NCBI RefSeq assembly: GCF_900101985.1
Contig: NZ_FNAR01000016.1
Location: forward strand, 1 to 57,783
DNA length: 57,783 bases
Direction: 5' to 3'
From: Bhargavaea beijingensis
Lineage (GTDB): Bacteria; Bacillota; Bacilli; Bacillales_A; Planococcaceae
The notes below the pieces were generated by a model. It was not told the DNA's origin and did not search any database. It was given only the letters and a program-made list of their open reading frames with translations. A program made the position numbers and the translations under genes. Positions 17,511-26,812 of this stretch are shown piece after piece (position 1 is the stretch's first letter; every line of letters begins with the position of its first letter).

Positions 17511-19928
17511 TTGATATCCGTGCTGCTGTTATTCGCACCGGTCGCGGCTGCCCTGCTCGTTCCGATGTTGGCCCGCCGGTTGCGCGGAATTCATACCGGA
17601 TGGTTCGTGCTCGCCGTACCGGTTTTGCTGTTCGTTTATTATCTGGGCTTCCTGCCCAAAGTAAAAGATGGCGGTGTCCATATCGGGGAACTGTCATGGA
17701 TTCCGTCATACGGTATTTCACTCACTTCCTACATAGATGGCCTCAGCCTTCTCTTCTCCCTCCTCATTACAGGAATCGGGTCCCTGGTCGTCCTCTATTC
17801 GATTTTTTATCTCGATAAGACGAAAGAGCGGCTTGGCAATTTCTATGCTTACCTGCTCATGTTCATGACCGCGATGCTCGGTGTCGTGCAGTCAGACAAT
17901 ATGATCGCGCTCTACGGTTTCTGGGAATTGACGTCGATTTCGTCCTTCCTGCTTATCGGTTACTGGTACACGCGGGACCGTTCCCGTTTTGGGGCGCTTA
18001 AGTCGATGATGATCACTGTATTCGGCGGGCTCATGATGCTCGGAGGCTTCATTCTTCTCTACATCATGGGGGGAACGTTCTCCATCCGGGAACTGATTTC
18101 AATGGCCCCTGAATTGGCTGAACATTCTCTTTTCGTCTGGGCACTAGTGCTCGTCCTTTTGGGGGCGTTCACCAAATCTGCCCAGTTCCCGTTTTACATC
18201 TGGTTGCCGGACGCAATGGAAGCGCCTACTCCGGTCAGTGCGTATCTCCACTCCGCAACCATGGTTAAAGCCGGACTTTATCTGGTTGCGCGCTTTACAC
18301 CGATTTTTGCCGCCTCCGAGATCTGGGTGTGGCTGGTCACCTCGATCGGGGTGCTCACCCTCTTCTGGGGATCCTTCTTTGCCGTTAAGCAAACAGATCT
18401 CAAAGGAATTCTGGCCTTCTCGACTGTCAGCCAGCTCGGGCTGATCATGTCCCTTCTTGGAGCGGCTGCTGCTGCTTTCCACGTGGAAGGCGCGGCGGAA
18501 ACAATGTTCAAGTATGCCGGCTTCGCGGCGATTTTCCATCTCGTGAACCATGCTGCATTCAAAGGCAGCCTGTTCATGGTCGCAGGGATCATCGACCATG
18601 AGACCGGGACGCGTGATATCCGAAAACTCGGCGGACTCATGGCTCTGATGCCGGTCACGTTCACGCTCGCTTTGATCGGCTCCCTGTCCATGGCAGGCCT
18701 TCCTCCGTTTGGAGGGTTCCTCAGTAAGGAGATGTTCCTGACCGGAATGCTCAGCCTGGGCGAACTCGATTTGTTCTCGCCGGCTGCATGGGGAACAGTA
18801 CTGCTGGTTGCAGCCTGGATTGCGAGCGTATTCACGTTCATCTACAGTTTCTATTTTGTATTCCGCACGTTCACAGGAAAGCACAAGCCGGATCTTCTTC
18901 CGAAGTCCGCCCACGAGGCACCGGCAGGAATGCTTGTCTCCCCTGCAGTGCTCGGCCTGATCGTCATTGCGATCTTCTTTATTCCGAACGTTGTCGGGAA
19001 CTGGATCGTCAAGCCTGCGGTTGCCGCCGTGCAGCCATTTATGTATGGTTCGCCCGCGGACGTCGATGTCCATGTCGCCGCCTGGCATGGCCACATCACA
19101 CCGGAACTGATGATGACCATCGGGATTGTCATCGCCGGCCTGATCCTATACGGGCTGCTTCCGAAGTGGCAGGGGGTCTACCGTGCCTTTCCTGAATACC
19201 TGACGCTCAATAAGTTGTATGATTCCGCGATGGTCTTCTCGGAAAGCGGCACGAACCGGCTGTCCCGTTCCTATATGAACGGACAAATCCGGAGCTATCT
19301 GATCTATATGTTCTCGGGCATCGTCATCATCGTGCTCGGTTCGATGATTGCAAAGGATGCCATCCATGTAACCATGGAGGGGACTGCACCGATTGGAGCG
19401 GTGGAAATCGGCCTGATCGTCGTCCTTGTCGCCTCTGTGGTGACCACACTCATCGCGCGTAAACGCCTGACGGCCATTATCGCTCTCGGAGCTGCAGGCT
19501 ATGTGGTCGCCCTCTTCTTCGTCGTCTTTAAAGCGCCGGACCTAGCGCTGACGCAACTTGTTATCGAAACCGTATCGGTCGCGCTTTACCTGCTGGCGTT
19601 CTACCATCTTCCGAAGATGAGCCGCCACGATGAAAAACGGAAATTCCGTGTCGGCAACGCGCTCGTCGCCGCTGCGGTCGGCCTGATGATGGCTCTGCTA
19701 GCAATGTCGGCAGCTTCCCAGAAAGCATTGCCGTCCATTTCACAGTTCTACAAAGACACGGTTTATTCCGAAGCGGGCGGCGGCAACATCGTCAACGTCA
19801 TCCTTGTTGACTACCGTGGTTTTGATACGTTGTTCGAAATTGCGGTCCTGTCCATTGCGGCGATCGGCATTATCGGCCTGATCCGTCTCCGTCTCACAAG
19901 AAAGGGGGATTCCAGTGAAAAACAGTGA
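17511..19928 (+). CDS. mrpA: Mrp sodium/proton antiporter subunit A
   Basis: An 805-residue, roughly 20-span subunit. The N-terminal part is homologous to NuoL/ND5 of complex I and holds the proton path residues in EAPTPVSAYLHSATMVKAG (about 238-256). The C-terminal part contains the MbhD/MrpB-like segment (KAPDLALTQLVIETV). It works in a hetero-oligomer with MrpB-G to expel Na+ in exchange for H+. I chose TTG 17511, six to seven bases after AAAGGAGG; the TTG at 17493 would overlap that site. First gene of a seven-gene operon; its end overlaps mrpB by 14 bases. Confidence 0.95.
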   Translation: MISVLLLFAPVAAALLVPMLARRLRGIHTGWFVLAVPVLLFVYYLGFLPKVKDGGVHIGELSWIPSYGISLTSYIDGLSLLFSLLITGIGSLVVLYSIFYLDKTKERLGNFYAYLLMFMTAMLGVVQSDNMIALYGFWELTSISSFLLIGYWYTRDRSRFGALKSMMITVFGGLMMLGGFILLYIMGGTFSIRELISMAPELAEHSLFVWALVLVLLGAFTKSAQFPFYIWLPDAMEAPTPVSAYLHSATMVKAGLYLVARFTPIFAASEIWVWLVTSIGVLTLFWGSFFAVKQTDLKGILAFSTVSQLGLIMSLLGAAAAAFHVEGAAETMFKYAGFAAIFHLVNHAAFKGSLFMVAGIIDHETGTRDIRKLGGLMALMPVTFTLALIGSLSMAGLPPFGGFLSKEMFLTGMLSLGELDLFSPAAWGTVLLVAAWIASVFTFIYSFYFVFRTFTGKHKPDLLPKSAHEAPAGMLVSPAVLGLIVIAIFFIPNVVGNWIVKPAVAAVQPFMYGSPADVDVHVAAWHGHITPELMMTIGIVIAGLILYGLLPKWQGVYRAFPEYLTLNKLYDSAMVFSESGTNRLSRSYMNGQIRSYLIYMFSGIVIIVLGSMIAKDAIHVTMEGTAPIGAVEIGLIVVLVASVVTTLIARKRLTAIIALGAAGYVVALFFVVFKAPDLALTQLVIETVSVALYLLAFYHLPKMSRHDEKRKFRVGNALVAAAVGLMMALLAMSAASQKALPSISQFYKDTVYSEAGGGNIVNVILVDYRGFDTLFEIAVLSIAAIGIIGLIRLRLTRKGDSSEKQ

Positions 19929-20337
19929 CGTCATTATCCAGACGGCGACGAAAGTCGTGTTTTTCATCATCTTCCTGTTTGCGATCCATATTTTCTTTGC
20001 GGGACACTATACGCCAGGAGGCGGATTTGTCGGCGGGTTGCTGACTGCATCGGCACTTGTCCTGCTGCTGCTTGCATTTGACATCCGCACGGTCAGCAAG
20101 GCGCTTCCGTTCAACTACACGGTCATCATCGGAATCGGGCTGATTCTCGCCCTCGGAACTGCATCAGCCTCCATTCTGTTCGATGTTCCGTTCTTCACCC
20201 ATGCGTACGACTACTTTGACTTGCCGCTGTTCGGGAAAACTTCTCTCCACTCGGCGATGCTGTTTGACCTCGGTGTCTACCTGGTCGTCGTCGGCGCAAC
20301 GATGAATATCATTCTTTCGATTGGAAGTGATGACTAA
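19915..20337 (+). CDS. mrpB: Mrp antiporter subunit B
   Basis: A 140-residue, four-span MrpB subunit. GHYTPGGGFVGGLLTASALV near residue 29 is the family signature. It starts at GTG 19915 inside the end of mrpA, with AAAGGGGG as ribosome site, and its stop overlaps the mrpC ATG (TAATG). Confidence 0.95.
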   Translation: MKNSDVIIQTATKVVFFIIFLFAIHIFFAGHYTPGGGFVGGLLTASALVLLLLAFDIRTVSKALPFNYTVIIGIGLILALGTASASILFDVPFFTHAYDYFDLPLFGKTSLHSAMLFDLGVYLVVVGATMNIILSIGSDD

Positions 20338-20678
20338 TGGAAATTCTCATGTCGGTCATCATAGGCTTTCTCTTTATGGCCGCCGTCTATTTGATCCTGT
20401 CCAAGAGCCTCCTCCGCGTGATTATCGGAACCGGCCTGCTCAGCCACGGTGCACACCTGCTTATTTTGACGATGGGCGGGTTCAGTGGCTCCGCTCCCCC
20501 GGTGCTGACCGATGGGGTGACGGACTTCGCGGATCCCCTTCCGCAGGCACTCATCCTTACGGCGATCGTCATCAGTTTCGGTGTGACCGCGCTGTTCCTC
20601 GTGATGGCATACCGCTCGTATCAGGAACTCGAGACGGACAATATGACACTATTGAAAGGAAATGACGAACATGACTAA
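20337..20678 (+). CDS. mrpC: Mrp antiporter subunit C
   Basis: A 113-residue subunit with three membrane segments, homologous to NuoK/ND4L of complex I. GLLSHGAHLLILTMGG is characteristic. The C-terminus overlaps the mrpD start by eight bases, consistent with translational coupling. Confidence 0.95.
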   Translation: MEILMSVIIGFLFMAAVYLILSKSLLRVIIGTGLLSHGAHLLILTMGGFSGSAPPVLTDGVTDFADPLPQALILTAIVISFGVTALFLVMAYRSYQELETDNMTLLKGNDEHD

Positions 20679-22152
20679 CCTTTTGTTATTTCCGGTCCTG
20701 ATCCCGTTCCTGACAGCGATGATTCTACTGTTCTTCCCAAAGAAGATCACAGCACAGCGCACCGTCACCGTTGCGGGCATGACCCTTGCCGTGATCGCAT
20801 CGGCAGTACTTGTCTCGGTCGTGCTGCGGGACGGTATCCAGGCGGTTACCCTGGGGAGCTGGCCGGCGCCATTCGGTATAACGATGGTTTCGGACCCGCT
20901 GTCAGCGGTACTGGTCCTCACTTCGAACCTGATCACCTTGGCAATCGTCTTTTACAGCTTCAGGTCGATCGGTGAAAGCCGGGAAAAGCACCTTTACTAC
21001 TCTGCAATGATGTTCATGCTGGCCGGTGTGAACGGCGCTTTCACAACAGGCGATATCTTCAACATGTTCGTCTTCTTTGAAGTGCTCCTGATGGCTTCCT
21101 ATGTCCTGATTGTGCTCGGCGGCGAAAAACGCCAGCTCCGTGAATCAATCAAATACATACTCGTGAACATCGTCTCCTCTGCATTATTCGTCACGACTGT
21201 CGCGATGCTGTACTCGGTCACAGGGACACTCAACATGGCCGATATTTCTGCAAAGGTTTCGGAAATCGGACAGAGCGGGATCCTGACGGTCATTGCCGTG
21301 ATGCTGATTCTTGTCTTTGGGCTGAAAGGAGCCATTTTCCCGCTTTACTTCTGGCTGCCAAGCTCCTATGCGGCTCCGCCTGTTCCGGTGCTTGCCCTGT
21401 TCGGCGCACTTCTTACCAAAGTCGGCGTCTACGCAATCATGAGAACAGTGACTCTGCTGTTCCCTCATGACCCGGGCTTTACCCATGAACTGCTGATGAT
21501 TCTTGCTGTCCTGACGGTCGTTGCCGGGTGCATCGGCGCGCTCGCCTACTACGACCTGAAACAGATCGTGATTTACAACATCGTCATCGCCGTCGGGGTC
21601 ATCCTGTTCGGTGTGGCACAGACAAATATGGCCGGATTGGAAGGCGCCGTGTTTTATCTGATCCATGACATGCTCATCAAGGCCGGCCTCTTTATGCTGA
21701 TCGGTGTCATTATCGCCATTACCGGCACTTCGAATCTGCGGGAGATGGGCGGCCTTATGAAAACCTATCCGGGACTCGCCTGGACATGGCTCATCGCGGC
21801 GTTCGGCCTGGCTGGCATCCCGCCGCTCAGCGGCTTCTTCGGCAAGCTCCTGATTGTACAGGGCGCTTTTGAAGCGGATAACCTCTGGGGCGGAATCATT
21901 ATTCTCGCTTCCAGTCTGATCGTTCTCTTGTCTGTCATCCGGATCTTCATCCACGCTTTCTGGGGAGAACCGAAGCCGGTCAAAGGAACTTCCGCAGGCG
22001 TTTACCGCGGCCTGCTTATCCCGGCTGTTATCGTGACCGCTCTCACTGTCATGTATGGGGTCGGCACGGAATGGCTCCGTCCGCTCATGTGGAATGCCGC
22101 GGAAATCCTCCACCAGCCATCGATGTATATCGATGCGGTGCTAAAGGAGTAG
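20671..22152 (+). CDS. mrpD: Mrp antiporter subunit D
   Basis: A 493-residue, 14-span subunit homologous to NuoN/NuoM of complex I. Key features are the conserved glutamate in NMFVFFEVLLMASY (about 134) and the lysine in PVPVLALFGALLTKVGVY (about 252). I use ATG 20671, placed nine bases after AAAGGAA, rather than ATG 20662, which touches that site. Confidence 0.95.
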   Translation: MTNLLLFPVLIPFLTAMILLFFPKKITAQRTVTVAGMTLAVIASAVLVSVVLRDGIQAVTLGSWPAPFGITMVSDPLSAVLVLTSNLITLAIVFYSFRSIGESREKHLYYSAMMFMLAGVNGAFTTGDIFNMFVFFEVLLMASYVLIVLGGEKRQLRESIKYILVNIVSSALFVTTVAMLYSVTGTLNMADISAKVSEIGQSGILTVIAVMLILVFGLKGAIFPLYFWLPSSYAAPPVPVLALFGALLTKVGVYAIMRTVTLLFPHDPGFTHELLMILAVLTVVAGCIGALAYYDLKQIVIYNIVIAVGVILFGVAQTNMAGLEGAVFYLIHDMLIKAGLFMLIGVIIAITGTSNLREMGGLMKTYPGLAWTWLIAAFGLAGIPPLSGFFGKLLIVQGAFEADNLWGGIIILASSLIVLLSVIRIFIHAFWGEPKPVKGTSAGVYRGLLIPAVIVTALTVMYGVGTEWLRPLMWNAAEILHQPSMYIDAVLKE

Positions 22153-22159
22153 ATGGATC

Positions 22160-22639
22160 ATGGCCTTTCAAATCTTATTGAACTTCATCCTGGCTTTTAC
22201 CTGGATGTTCATCCTTAACTCATTCAGCGCATCCACGTTCATCATCGGATGGCTGCTCGGTCTCCTGCTGATCCTGATGATGCGCCGCTTTTTCCCTGGA
22301 CCGATCTACGTCAAACGGATCTGGGCGATTCTCAAGCTCGTGCTCTTGTTCTTCAAGGAACTGTGGATGGCCAATATCCAGGTGTTCATGCTGGTCATCA
22401 AACCCAAACTTGACATCCAGCCGGCCATTTTCAGATATCCGACGAAGCTGAAAAGCGACTGGGAAATCACCTTGCTGTCGGCGCTCATCACCCTGACCCC
22501 CGGCACAATCGTGATGAATGTCTCCGAAGACAAGAAGATGCTTTACATTCATACGCTTCATATCGACGACGTGGATGAAGCCGTCAAGTCCATCCGGGAT
22601 TCGTTTGAAAAAGCCATTATGGAGGTGAGCCAGCCTTGA
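22160..22639 (+). CDS. mrpE: Mrp antiporter subunit E
   Basis: A 159-residue subunit with two to three N-terminal membrane segments and a cytosolic C-terminal domain containing ITLTPGTIVMNVS (about 111-123), the family motif. It ends at 22639, overlapping the TTG start of mrpF by four bases. Confidence 0.94.
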   Translation: MAFQILLNFILAFTWMFILNSFSASTFIIGWLLGLLLILMMRRFFPGPIYVKRIWAILKLVLLFFKELWMANIQVFMLVIKPKLDIQPAIFRYPTKLKSDWEITLLSALITLTPGTIVMNVSEDKKMLYIHTLHIDDVDEAVKSIRDSFEKAIMEVSQP

Positions 22640-22917
22640 CGATTCTGTTTTGGGTCTCCCTTGTCCTGATTGTTGTCTCCATGGCTATGTTCGTTTATCG
22701 CCTGATCAAAGGCCCTACTGCGCCGGACCGCGTGATTGCACTGGATGCCATGGGTGTCACACTCATTTCCATGATTGCCCTGCTGTCCATCCTGGTCGGT
22801 ACGAACTTCTATCTGGAGATCATCCTGCTGCTCGCCATTCTGTCCTTTATCGGGACGGTCGCCTTCTCCAAATTTATAGAGAAAGGAGAGGTGTTCGACC
22901 GTGGAAATTCTGATTGA
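22636..22917 (+). CDS. mrpF: Mrp antiporter subunit F
   Basis: A 93-residue, three-span subunit with the motif GPTAPDRVIALDAMG (about 26-40). The start is TTG 22636, preceded by GGAGGTGA with six to seven bases spacing. The last 17 bases overlap mrpG. Confidence 0.94.
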   Translation: MTILFWVSLVLIVVSMAMFVYRLIKGPTAPDRVIALDAMGVTLISMIALLSILVGTNFYLEIILLLAILSFIGTVAFSKFIEKGEVFDRGNSD

Positions 22918-23257
22918 CATTCTTGTCGCGGTGCCGTTGGTTGTCGGCGTTGTCTTTACACTCGTTACAGCGATCGGCCTTTACCGGTTCCCGGATCCCT
23001 ACACACGTGCGCACGCTGCTTCAAAAAGCTCGACAGTTGGAGTGCTGGGGGTCCTGGTGTCCGTCTTTCTTCACTTCTGGCTGATCGAGGGACACTTCAA
23101 CCCACGAATTCTCCTCGGGATCCTCTTTCTCTTCATCACCGCTCCGGTCGGTGGCCATATGATGGCGCGGGCTGCTTACTTTGCCGGCGTAAAACCAACT
23201 GAGCTGACAGTGAAAGATGAACTTGGAGAAGATATACGGAATTATGAAGGAAAGTAA
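22901..23257 (+). CDS. mrpG: Mrp antiporter subunit G
   Basis: A 118-residue, three-span subunit; AIGLYRFPDPYTRAHAASK (about 25-43) is the MrpG signature. GTG start at 22901 after GGAGAGG. Last gene of the operon, directly followed by a strong terminator. Confidence 0.94.
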   Translation: MEILIDILVAVPLVVGVVFTLVTAIGLYRFPDPYTRAHAASKSSTVGVLGVLVSVFLHFWLIEGHFNPRILLGILFLFITAPVGGHMMARAAYFAGVKPTELTVKDELGEDIRNYEGK

Positions 23258-23295
23258 AAAAGCTTCTGCGGATTTGATACCGCAGAAGCTTTTTT
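23256..23295. terminator. Terminator of the mrp operon
   Basis: AAAAAGCTTCTGCGG and CCGCAGAAGCTTTTT form a 15-bp stem with an eight-base loop; runs of A and T on either side make it usable from both strands, matching the convergent small gene at 23305. Confidence 0.92.
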
Positions 23296-23304
23296 AGTTG
23301 GCCA

Positions 23305-23508
23305 TCACCAGTAATACGGCCGGTACGGGTATCCGTACGGACTGTAATATGGATAAGAGTAAGGGTAAGAATATGGATAATACGGATAGCGGCGCCCTCC
23401 GTAAAACAGGACGTCACCGAGCAGACTGCCGGCAAACCCGCCAAGGAACGGACCGAAGAACAAATTGTCTCCCCCTCTCCGGTAGGGATAGCGTCGGTAG
23501 CGAGGCAT
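23305..23508 (-). CDS. Small Tyr/Pro/Gly-rich protein
   Basis: A 67-residue protein. Residues 1-13 are basic (PRYRRYPYRRGGD), 15-34 form a glycine-rich hydrophobic stretch (NLFFGPFLGGFAGSLLGDVL), and the tail from 38 is a run of YPYY/SYPY repeats rich in Tyr and Pro. The composition recalls small spore coat and surface proteins of Bacillus, but there is no clear family. GGGGGAAGG precedes ATG 23508. Likely real because of the ribosome site and the convergent terminator. Confidence 0.72.
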   Translation of the reverse strand: MPRYRRYPYRRGGDNLFFGPFLGGFAGSLLGDVLFYGGRRYPYYPYSYPYSYPYYSPYGYPYRPYYW

Positions 23509-23563
23509 TTGCCTTCCCCCTTTCCCCGCTATCCTATGCCGGAAGCCCGGCCGGGCCTGGGCG

Positions 23564-25072
23564 TTATTTCCGCTCTTCTTCCGCCATCAGGTCGACAAGC
23601 GTGGCAAGTGTCCTAACCATTACACCCGTGCCGCCTTTCGGGCCGAGATCATGCGCGGACGACGCTCCGGACGTTCCCGCGATATCCAAGTGGATCCACG
23701 GGGTCTCTTCTGCGAACTCGCCGACAAATCCGCCCCCGAAAATCATATGGCCATCACTTCCCGGTGAGTTGTTGAGATCCGCCACGTCACTTTTGCGGAT
23801 CCGTTTTTTGTCGCTTTCCGTCAGCGGCAGCCTCCAAACAAACTCCCCTGTCTCGGATGCCGCTTCCAGGAACGTCTCAAAGAATCCTTCATTATTAGTG
23901 AGCGCGCCGGTTTTGTCATAGCCGAGAGCGGTGATGACGCCTCCTGTGAGCGTTGCAACGTCCACCAGGTAATCCGCCCCGGACTGTTTGGCATAAGTGA
24001 CCGCATCGGCCAGGACAAGGCGACCCTCGGCATCCGTGTTCAGCACTTCAATCGTCTTGCCGCTGAGTGAGGTGATCACGTCATCCGGCTTGAATGCACC
24101 GCCGGAAATCATATTGTCCGTCGAGGCAATAACAGCGACCACGTTCTTTTTCGGACGAAGTTCACCGATGATGCGCATGGCACCGAGCACGGCAGCCGCT
24201 CCGCCCATATCACCCTTCATGCCGACGATGCCGGTCTTGGTTTTGATGGAGTAGCCGCCGGTGTCGAACGTAATCCCCTTGCCGACGAGGCCGACCACGT
24301 CTTCCCACTTGTCCGTCCCTGCGTATTTCATGACAATCAGGCGCGGTTCTTCGACAGAGCCCTGGTTCACTGCCAGGATGGCGCCCATGCCGAGCTCTTC
24401 CATCTCGGTGCGGCCAAGCACCTCGATGCTGAAGCCATACTGCTCTGCAAGGCGCACAGCGTATTCAGCCATCGCAGTTGCCGTAAGGATGTTGCCCGGC
24501 GTGTTTACAAGGTCCCTAGCCTCATTGACGGCGTCCGCATAAACCCGTCCGACACCGAAGGCGGGCTTGATCACACCTTCTCCCGCATCACTTAAAAGCG
24601 TAACTTCGCGAAGTTCCACCTGCTTCTCATTGGAGCCGGTTTTGTAATCTTCAAAGACATAAGTGCCAAGCCCAAGGCCCTCGGCCGCCGCAAAAGCGAT
24701 GTCCGCCTCTTCAAAGTCCCCCGAGGTAAACGATGCCGTCCAGATGGCCGCGGTTTCCGCTTTCATCTTGCGGAGCTTTTTGCCGGCACCGACAAACACT
24801 TTTCTCAGATCATCCGCATCCAGCGTTTTATCATTGCCTATCCCCGCGAAAAGAACGCGGCTGAACCCTGCATCCGGCATGGCCGGCACCAGGCTATATT
24901 CATGACGCCCGGATGCAACATCGCCGGAGCGGATCCATCCTGTCAAAGCCCCTCCGAACAAAGCATCCAACTGATTCCAGCCTTCCACATGTTCGGGATG
25001 TTTCGGCACGCCCACAATCAGGACATCTGCCGTGATTCCCTCTAGGCTGTTTTTCTGTACGTTGATTTCCAT
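23564..25072 (-). CDS. pepA: Leucyl aminopeptidase, M17 family
   Basis: A 502-residue cytosolic aminopeptidase releasing N-terminal residues from peptides. The C-terminal catalytic domain holds GKGITFDTGGYSIKTKTG (about 261-278, with catalytic lysine), MKGDMGGAAAV and NTDAEGRLVLADA (about 342-354), which supply the two-zinc site and the catalytic arginine. ATG 25072 lies six bases after GGAGGG. It corresponds to B. subtilis YuiE and, as there, is adjacent to yuiD (divergent). Confidence 0.95.
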   Translation of the reverse strand: MEINVQKNSLEGITADVLIVGVPKHPEHVEGWNQLDALFGGALTGWIRSGDVASGRHEYSLVPAMPDAGFSRVLFAGIGNDKTLDADDLRKVFVGAGKKLRKMKAETAAIWTASFTSGDFEEADIAFAAAEGLGLGTYVFEDYKTGSNEKQVELREVTLLSDAGEGVIKPAFGVGRVYADAVNEARDLVNTPGNILTATAMAEYAVRLAEQYGFSIEVLGRTEMEELGMGAILAVNQGSVEEPRLIVMKYAGTDKWEDVVGLVGKGITFDTGGYSIKTKTGIVGMKGDMGGAAAVLGAMRIIGELRPKKNVVAVIASTDNMISGGAFKPDDVITSLSGKTIEVLNTDAEGRLVLADAVTYAKQSGADYLVDVATLTGGVITALGYDKTGALTNNEGFFETFLEAASETGEFVWRLPLTESDKKRIRKSDVADLNNSPGSDGHMIFGGGFVGEFAEETPWIHLDIAGTSGASSAHDLGPKGGTGVMVRTLATLVDLMAEEERK

Positions 25073-25149
25073 TGTCATCCCTCCATCCAGCTTTCATTTC
25101 CATTATACCGGAAGGTCGGAGGACGGGTCAGCCCGGCCCCTGCATATGT

Positions 25150-25155
25150 TATAAT
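25150..25155 (+). promoter_or_regulatory. Candidate extended -10 for yuiD
   Basis: TGTTATAAT (25147-25155) is an extended -10 element 34 bases before the yuiD start. No good -35 is visible. Confidence 0.45.
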
Positions 25156-25188
25156 TCTTACTATCTTCTGCCCGAAAGGTTGTGCCCC

Positions 25189-25665
25189 ATGTCCCTATTC
25201 CACAACGCACCCCTCTGGGTGGCGATATTCAGCATCTTCTTCGCCCAGTTTGTCAAGATACCGATTCACTACCTGGCCTCGCGGGAGGTGGATTGGAAGC
25301 TTTTCACTTCCACGGGCGGCATGCCAAGTTCCCATTCCGCTGCCGTCTCTTCGTTGGCAACGGCCATCGGGTTCGAGCACGGTTTCGATTCCTCCATTTT
25401 TGCGGTCGCTGCCGTGTTCGCCATCATCGTCATGTTCGATGCATCGGGCGTCCGCTTCCAGGCCGGCCAGCAGGCAGTCGTCATCAATCAGATGCGTACA
25501 GATTTCAGGAATTTCATCCAGACAACCCGGGAATGGCCGCAGAAGGATGAACAGCAAAAAATCGAGGAACTGAAAACCCTGCTCGGACACAAGCCGAGTG
25601 AAGTGTACGCCGGCGCATTGACCGGTATTTTCCTATCCGTGATTCTATATGCATTCGTTCTCTGA
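25189..25665 (+). CDS. yuiD: Divergent PAP2-type membrane protein, YuiD-like
   Basis: A 158-residue, four-span protein, the same length as B. subtilis YuiD. The segment STGGMPSSHSAAVSSLATAI (about 38-57) is the phosphatase motif PSSHSA typical of the acid phosphatase/vanadium haloperoxidase-related (DUF212) group. Activity is unproven. ATG 25189 follows GAAAGG. Terminator at 25676. Confidence 0.9.
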   Translation: MSLFHNAPLWVAIFSIFFAQFVKIPIHYLASREVDWKLFTSTGGMPSSHSAAVSSLATAIGFEHGFDSSIFAVAAVFAIIVMFDASGVRFQAGQQAVVINQMRTDFRNFIQTTREWPQKDEQQKIEELKTLLGHKPSEVYAGALTGIFLSVILYAFVL

Positions 25666-25675
25666 TGCCCGATCA

Positions 25676-25715
25676 ATCAAAAAGCGTCCCGCCTTCAGGC
25701 GGGACGCTTTTTGAT
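25676..25715. terminator. Bidirectional terminator
   Basis: ATCAAAAAGCGTCCCGCC-TTCA-GGCGGGACGCTTTTTGAT, an 18-bp perfect stem. Shared by the convergent yuiD and yuiB genes. Confidence 0.93.
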
Positions 25716-25725
25716 TTGTCTGTTG

Positions 25726-26055
25726 TCAGAACATCCTGTAACCCATTCTCCGAAGAATGATCATGGCGATGCCAGCGATGATGGCACCGACAAAACCTCC
25801 GATCAGAATGACGATATCAGCGGCATGAAGGGAGACGAGCTTGTCTCCAAGGCTGCTGAAAGCCGTACCCGGACTGGTGATGTAATCCATTACCCGCACT
25901 TCATCCACAATCAGGATGACGACGATCGGGTAGACGATTGCCATGAGCCATGTCATGCGGAGCAGCATATTCAGAAGAAAGCCGATCCCAAAGAACATGA
26001 CCATGAACAGCAGGAACGACAGCATGACTTCTACAATGGATAATGATCCGTCCAA
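25726..26055 (-). CDS. yuiB: YuiB family membrane protein
   Basis: A 109-residue protein with three hydrophobic segments (about 9-28, 34-50, 80-100). It matches the small membrane protein YuiB of B. subtilis, function unknown. The start is TTG 26055 behind GGAGGTTAG. Confidence 0.82.
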   Translation of the reverse strand: MDGSLSIVEVMLSFLLFMVMFFGIGFLLNMLLRMTWLMAIVYPIVVILIVDEVRVMDYITSPGTAFSSLGDKLVSLHAADIVILIGGFVGAIIAGIAMIILRRMGYRMF

Positions 26056-26137
26056 TTCGCTAACCTCCGATTTCCCTCCATCAGTTTACCGGAACGGACA
26101 TCCTCTTTCAACAAGCCTGACCCCGTTCACCAATCTG

Positions 26138-26653
26138 TCAGAAATCGGGATTGGCTGAACCTTTACGGAAAAAGAACTTGTAGCTGGTATATCCAAAGAT
26201 GTCGCCCGGCCAAGCCCCGGGAACTTCAGGCAAACCGCCGTCAACGGCTTCTTCTGCAATCTCGTGGATCAGAAGCGATGAATCGGGGGAGGCCGCCAAC
26301 TTGCCGGGCGTCATCCATCGGGCTTCGATGATTTCCCGTTCCTGGGGAATGACCGGTTGAGTGTCCGAAACAGGCCGGAGCAGAAACAGCGCCATGTTGT
26401 CGCTCACTTCCCCTTTCAGCACACCGGTCCGGAAACCGGCCATCCCGATGAGCCGGGTGCGGATACCGGTCTCTTCCTCTACCTCGCGGATAGCCGCTTC
26501 ATCCGCACGTTCCCCCGGCTCGACAAAACCGGCCGGGAACGACCATTTCCCCTTCAGGCCGCCATATGACTTCTTGACGACCAGCCATTCTCCGTTGCCG
26601 TTCATGACGATGCCCGCCGCACCGAGCCAGACTTTCCCCCGTTCTTTCCCCAT
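26138..26653 (-). CDS. NUDIX hydrolase
   Basis: A 171-residue protein with a complete Nudix box, G-x5-E-x7-REVEEETG (about 42-63: GFVEPGERADEAAIREVEEE). It hydrolyses a nucleoside diphosphate linked to another group; the substrate is not evident. Proximity to two FAD/NAD oxidoreductases is compatible with dinucleotide housekeeping, but that is speculation. GGAGGAAAAAG precedes ATG 26653. Confidence 0.9.
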   Translation of the reverse strand: MGKERGKVWLGAAGIVMNGNGEWLVVKKSYGGLKGKWSFPAGFVEPGERADEAAIREVEEETGIRTRLIGMAGFRTGVLKGEVSDNMALFLLRPVSDTQPVIPQEREIIEARWMTPGKLAASPDSSLLIHEIAEEAVDGGLPEVPGAWPGDIFGYTSYKFFFRKGSANPDF

Positions 26654-26707
26654 ATCTTTTTCCTCCTGTCATCCCGGCCGCTTTCAGGATAGGCCGATTG
26701 AAAAAAT

Positions 26708-26751
26708 CTCCCCGAACAGATCCGTGAACATTCCGGATCCGTATCGGGGAG
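26708..26751 (-). terminator. Terminator of yumB
   Basis: CTCCCCGA and TCGGGGAG, extended inward by imperfect GATCCG pairing; on the minus strand it is followed by ATTTTTTC. It lies just downstream of yumB and separates it from the Nudix gene. Confidence 0.8.
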
Positions 26752-26812
26752 TTTCTTTTACATAACCAAACGGGCAGCCTGTCCAAGGATAGAACCGCCG
26801 CCCCGGCTCTTA

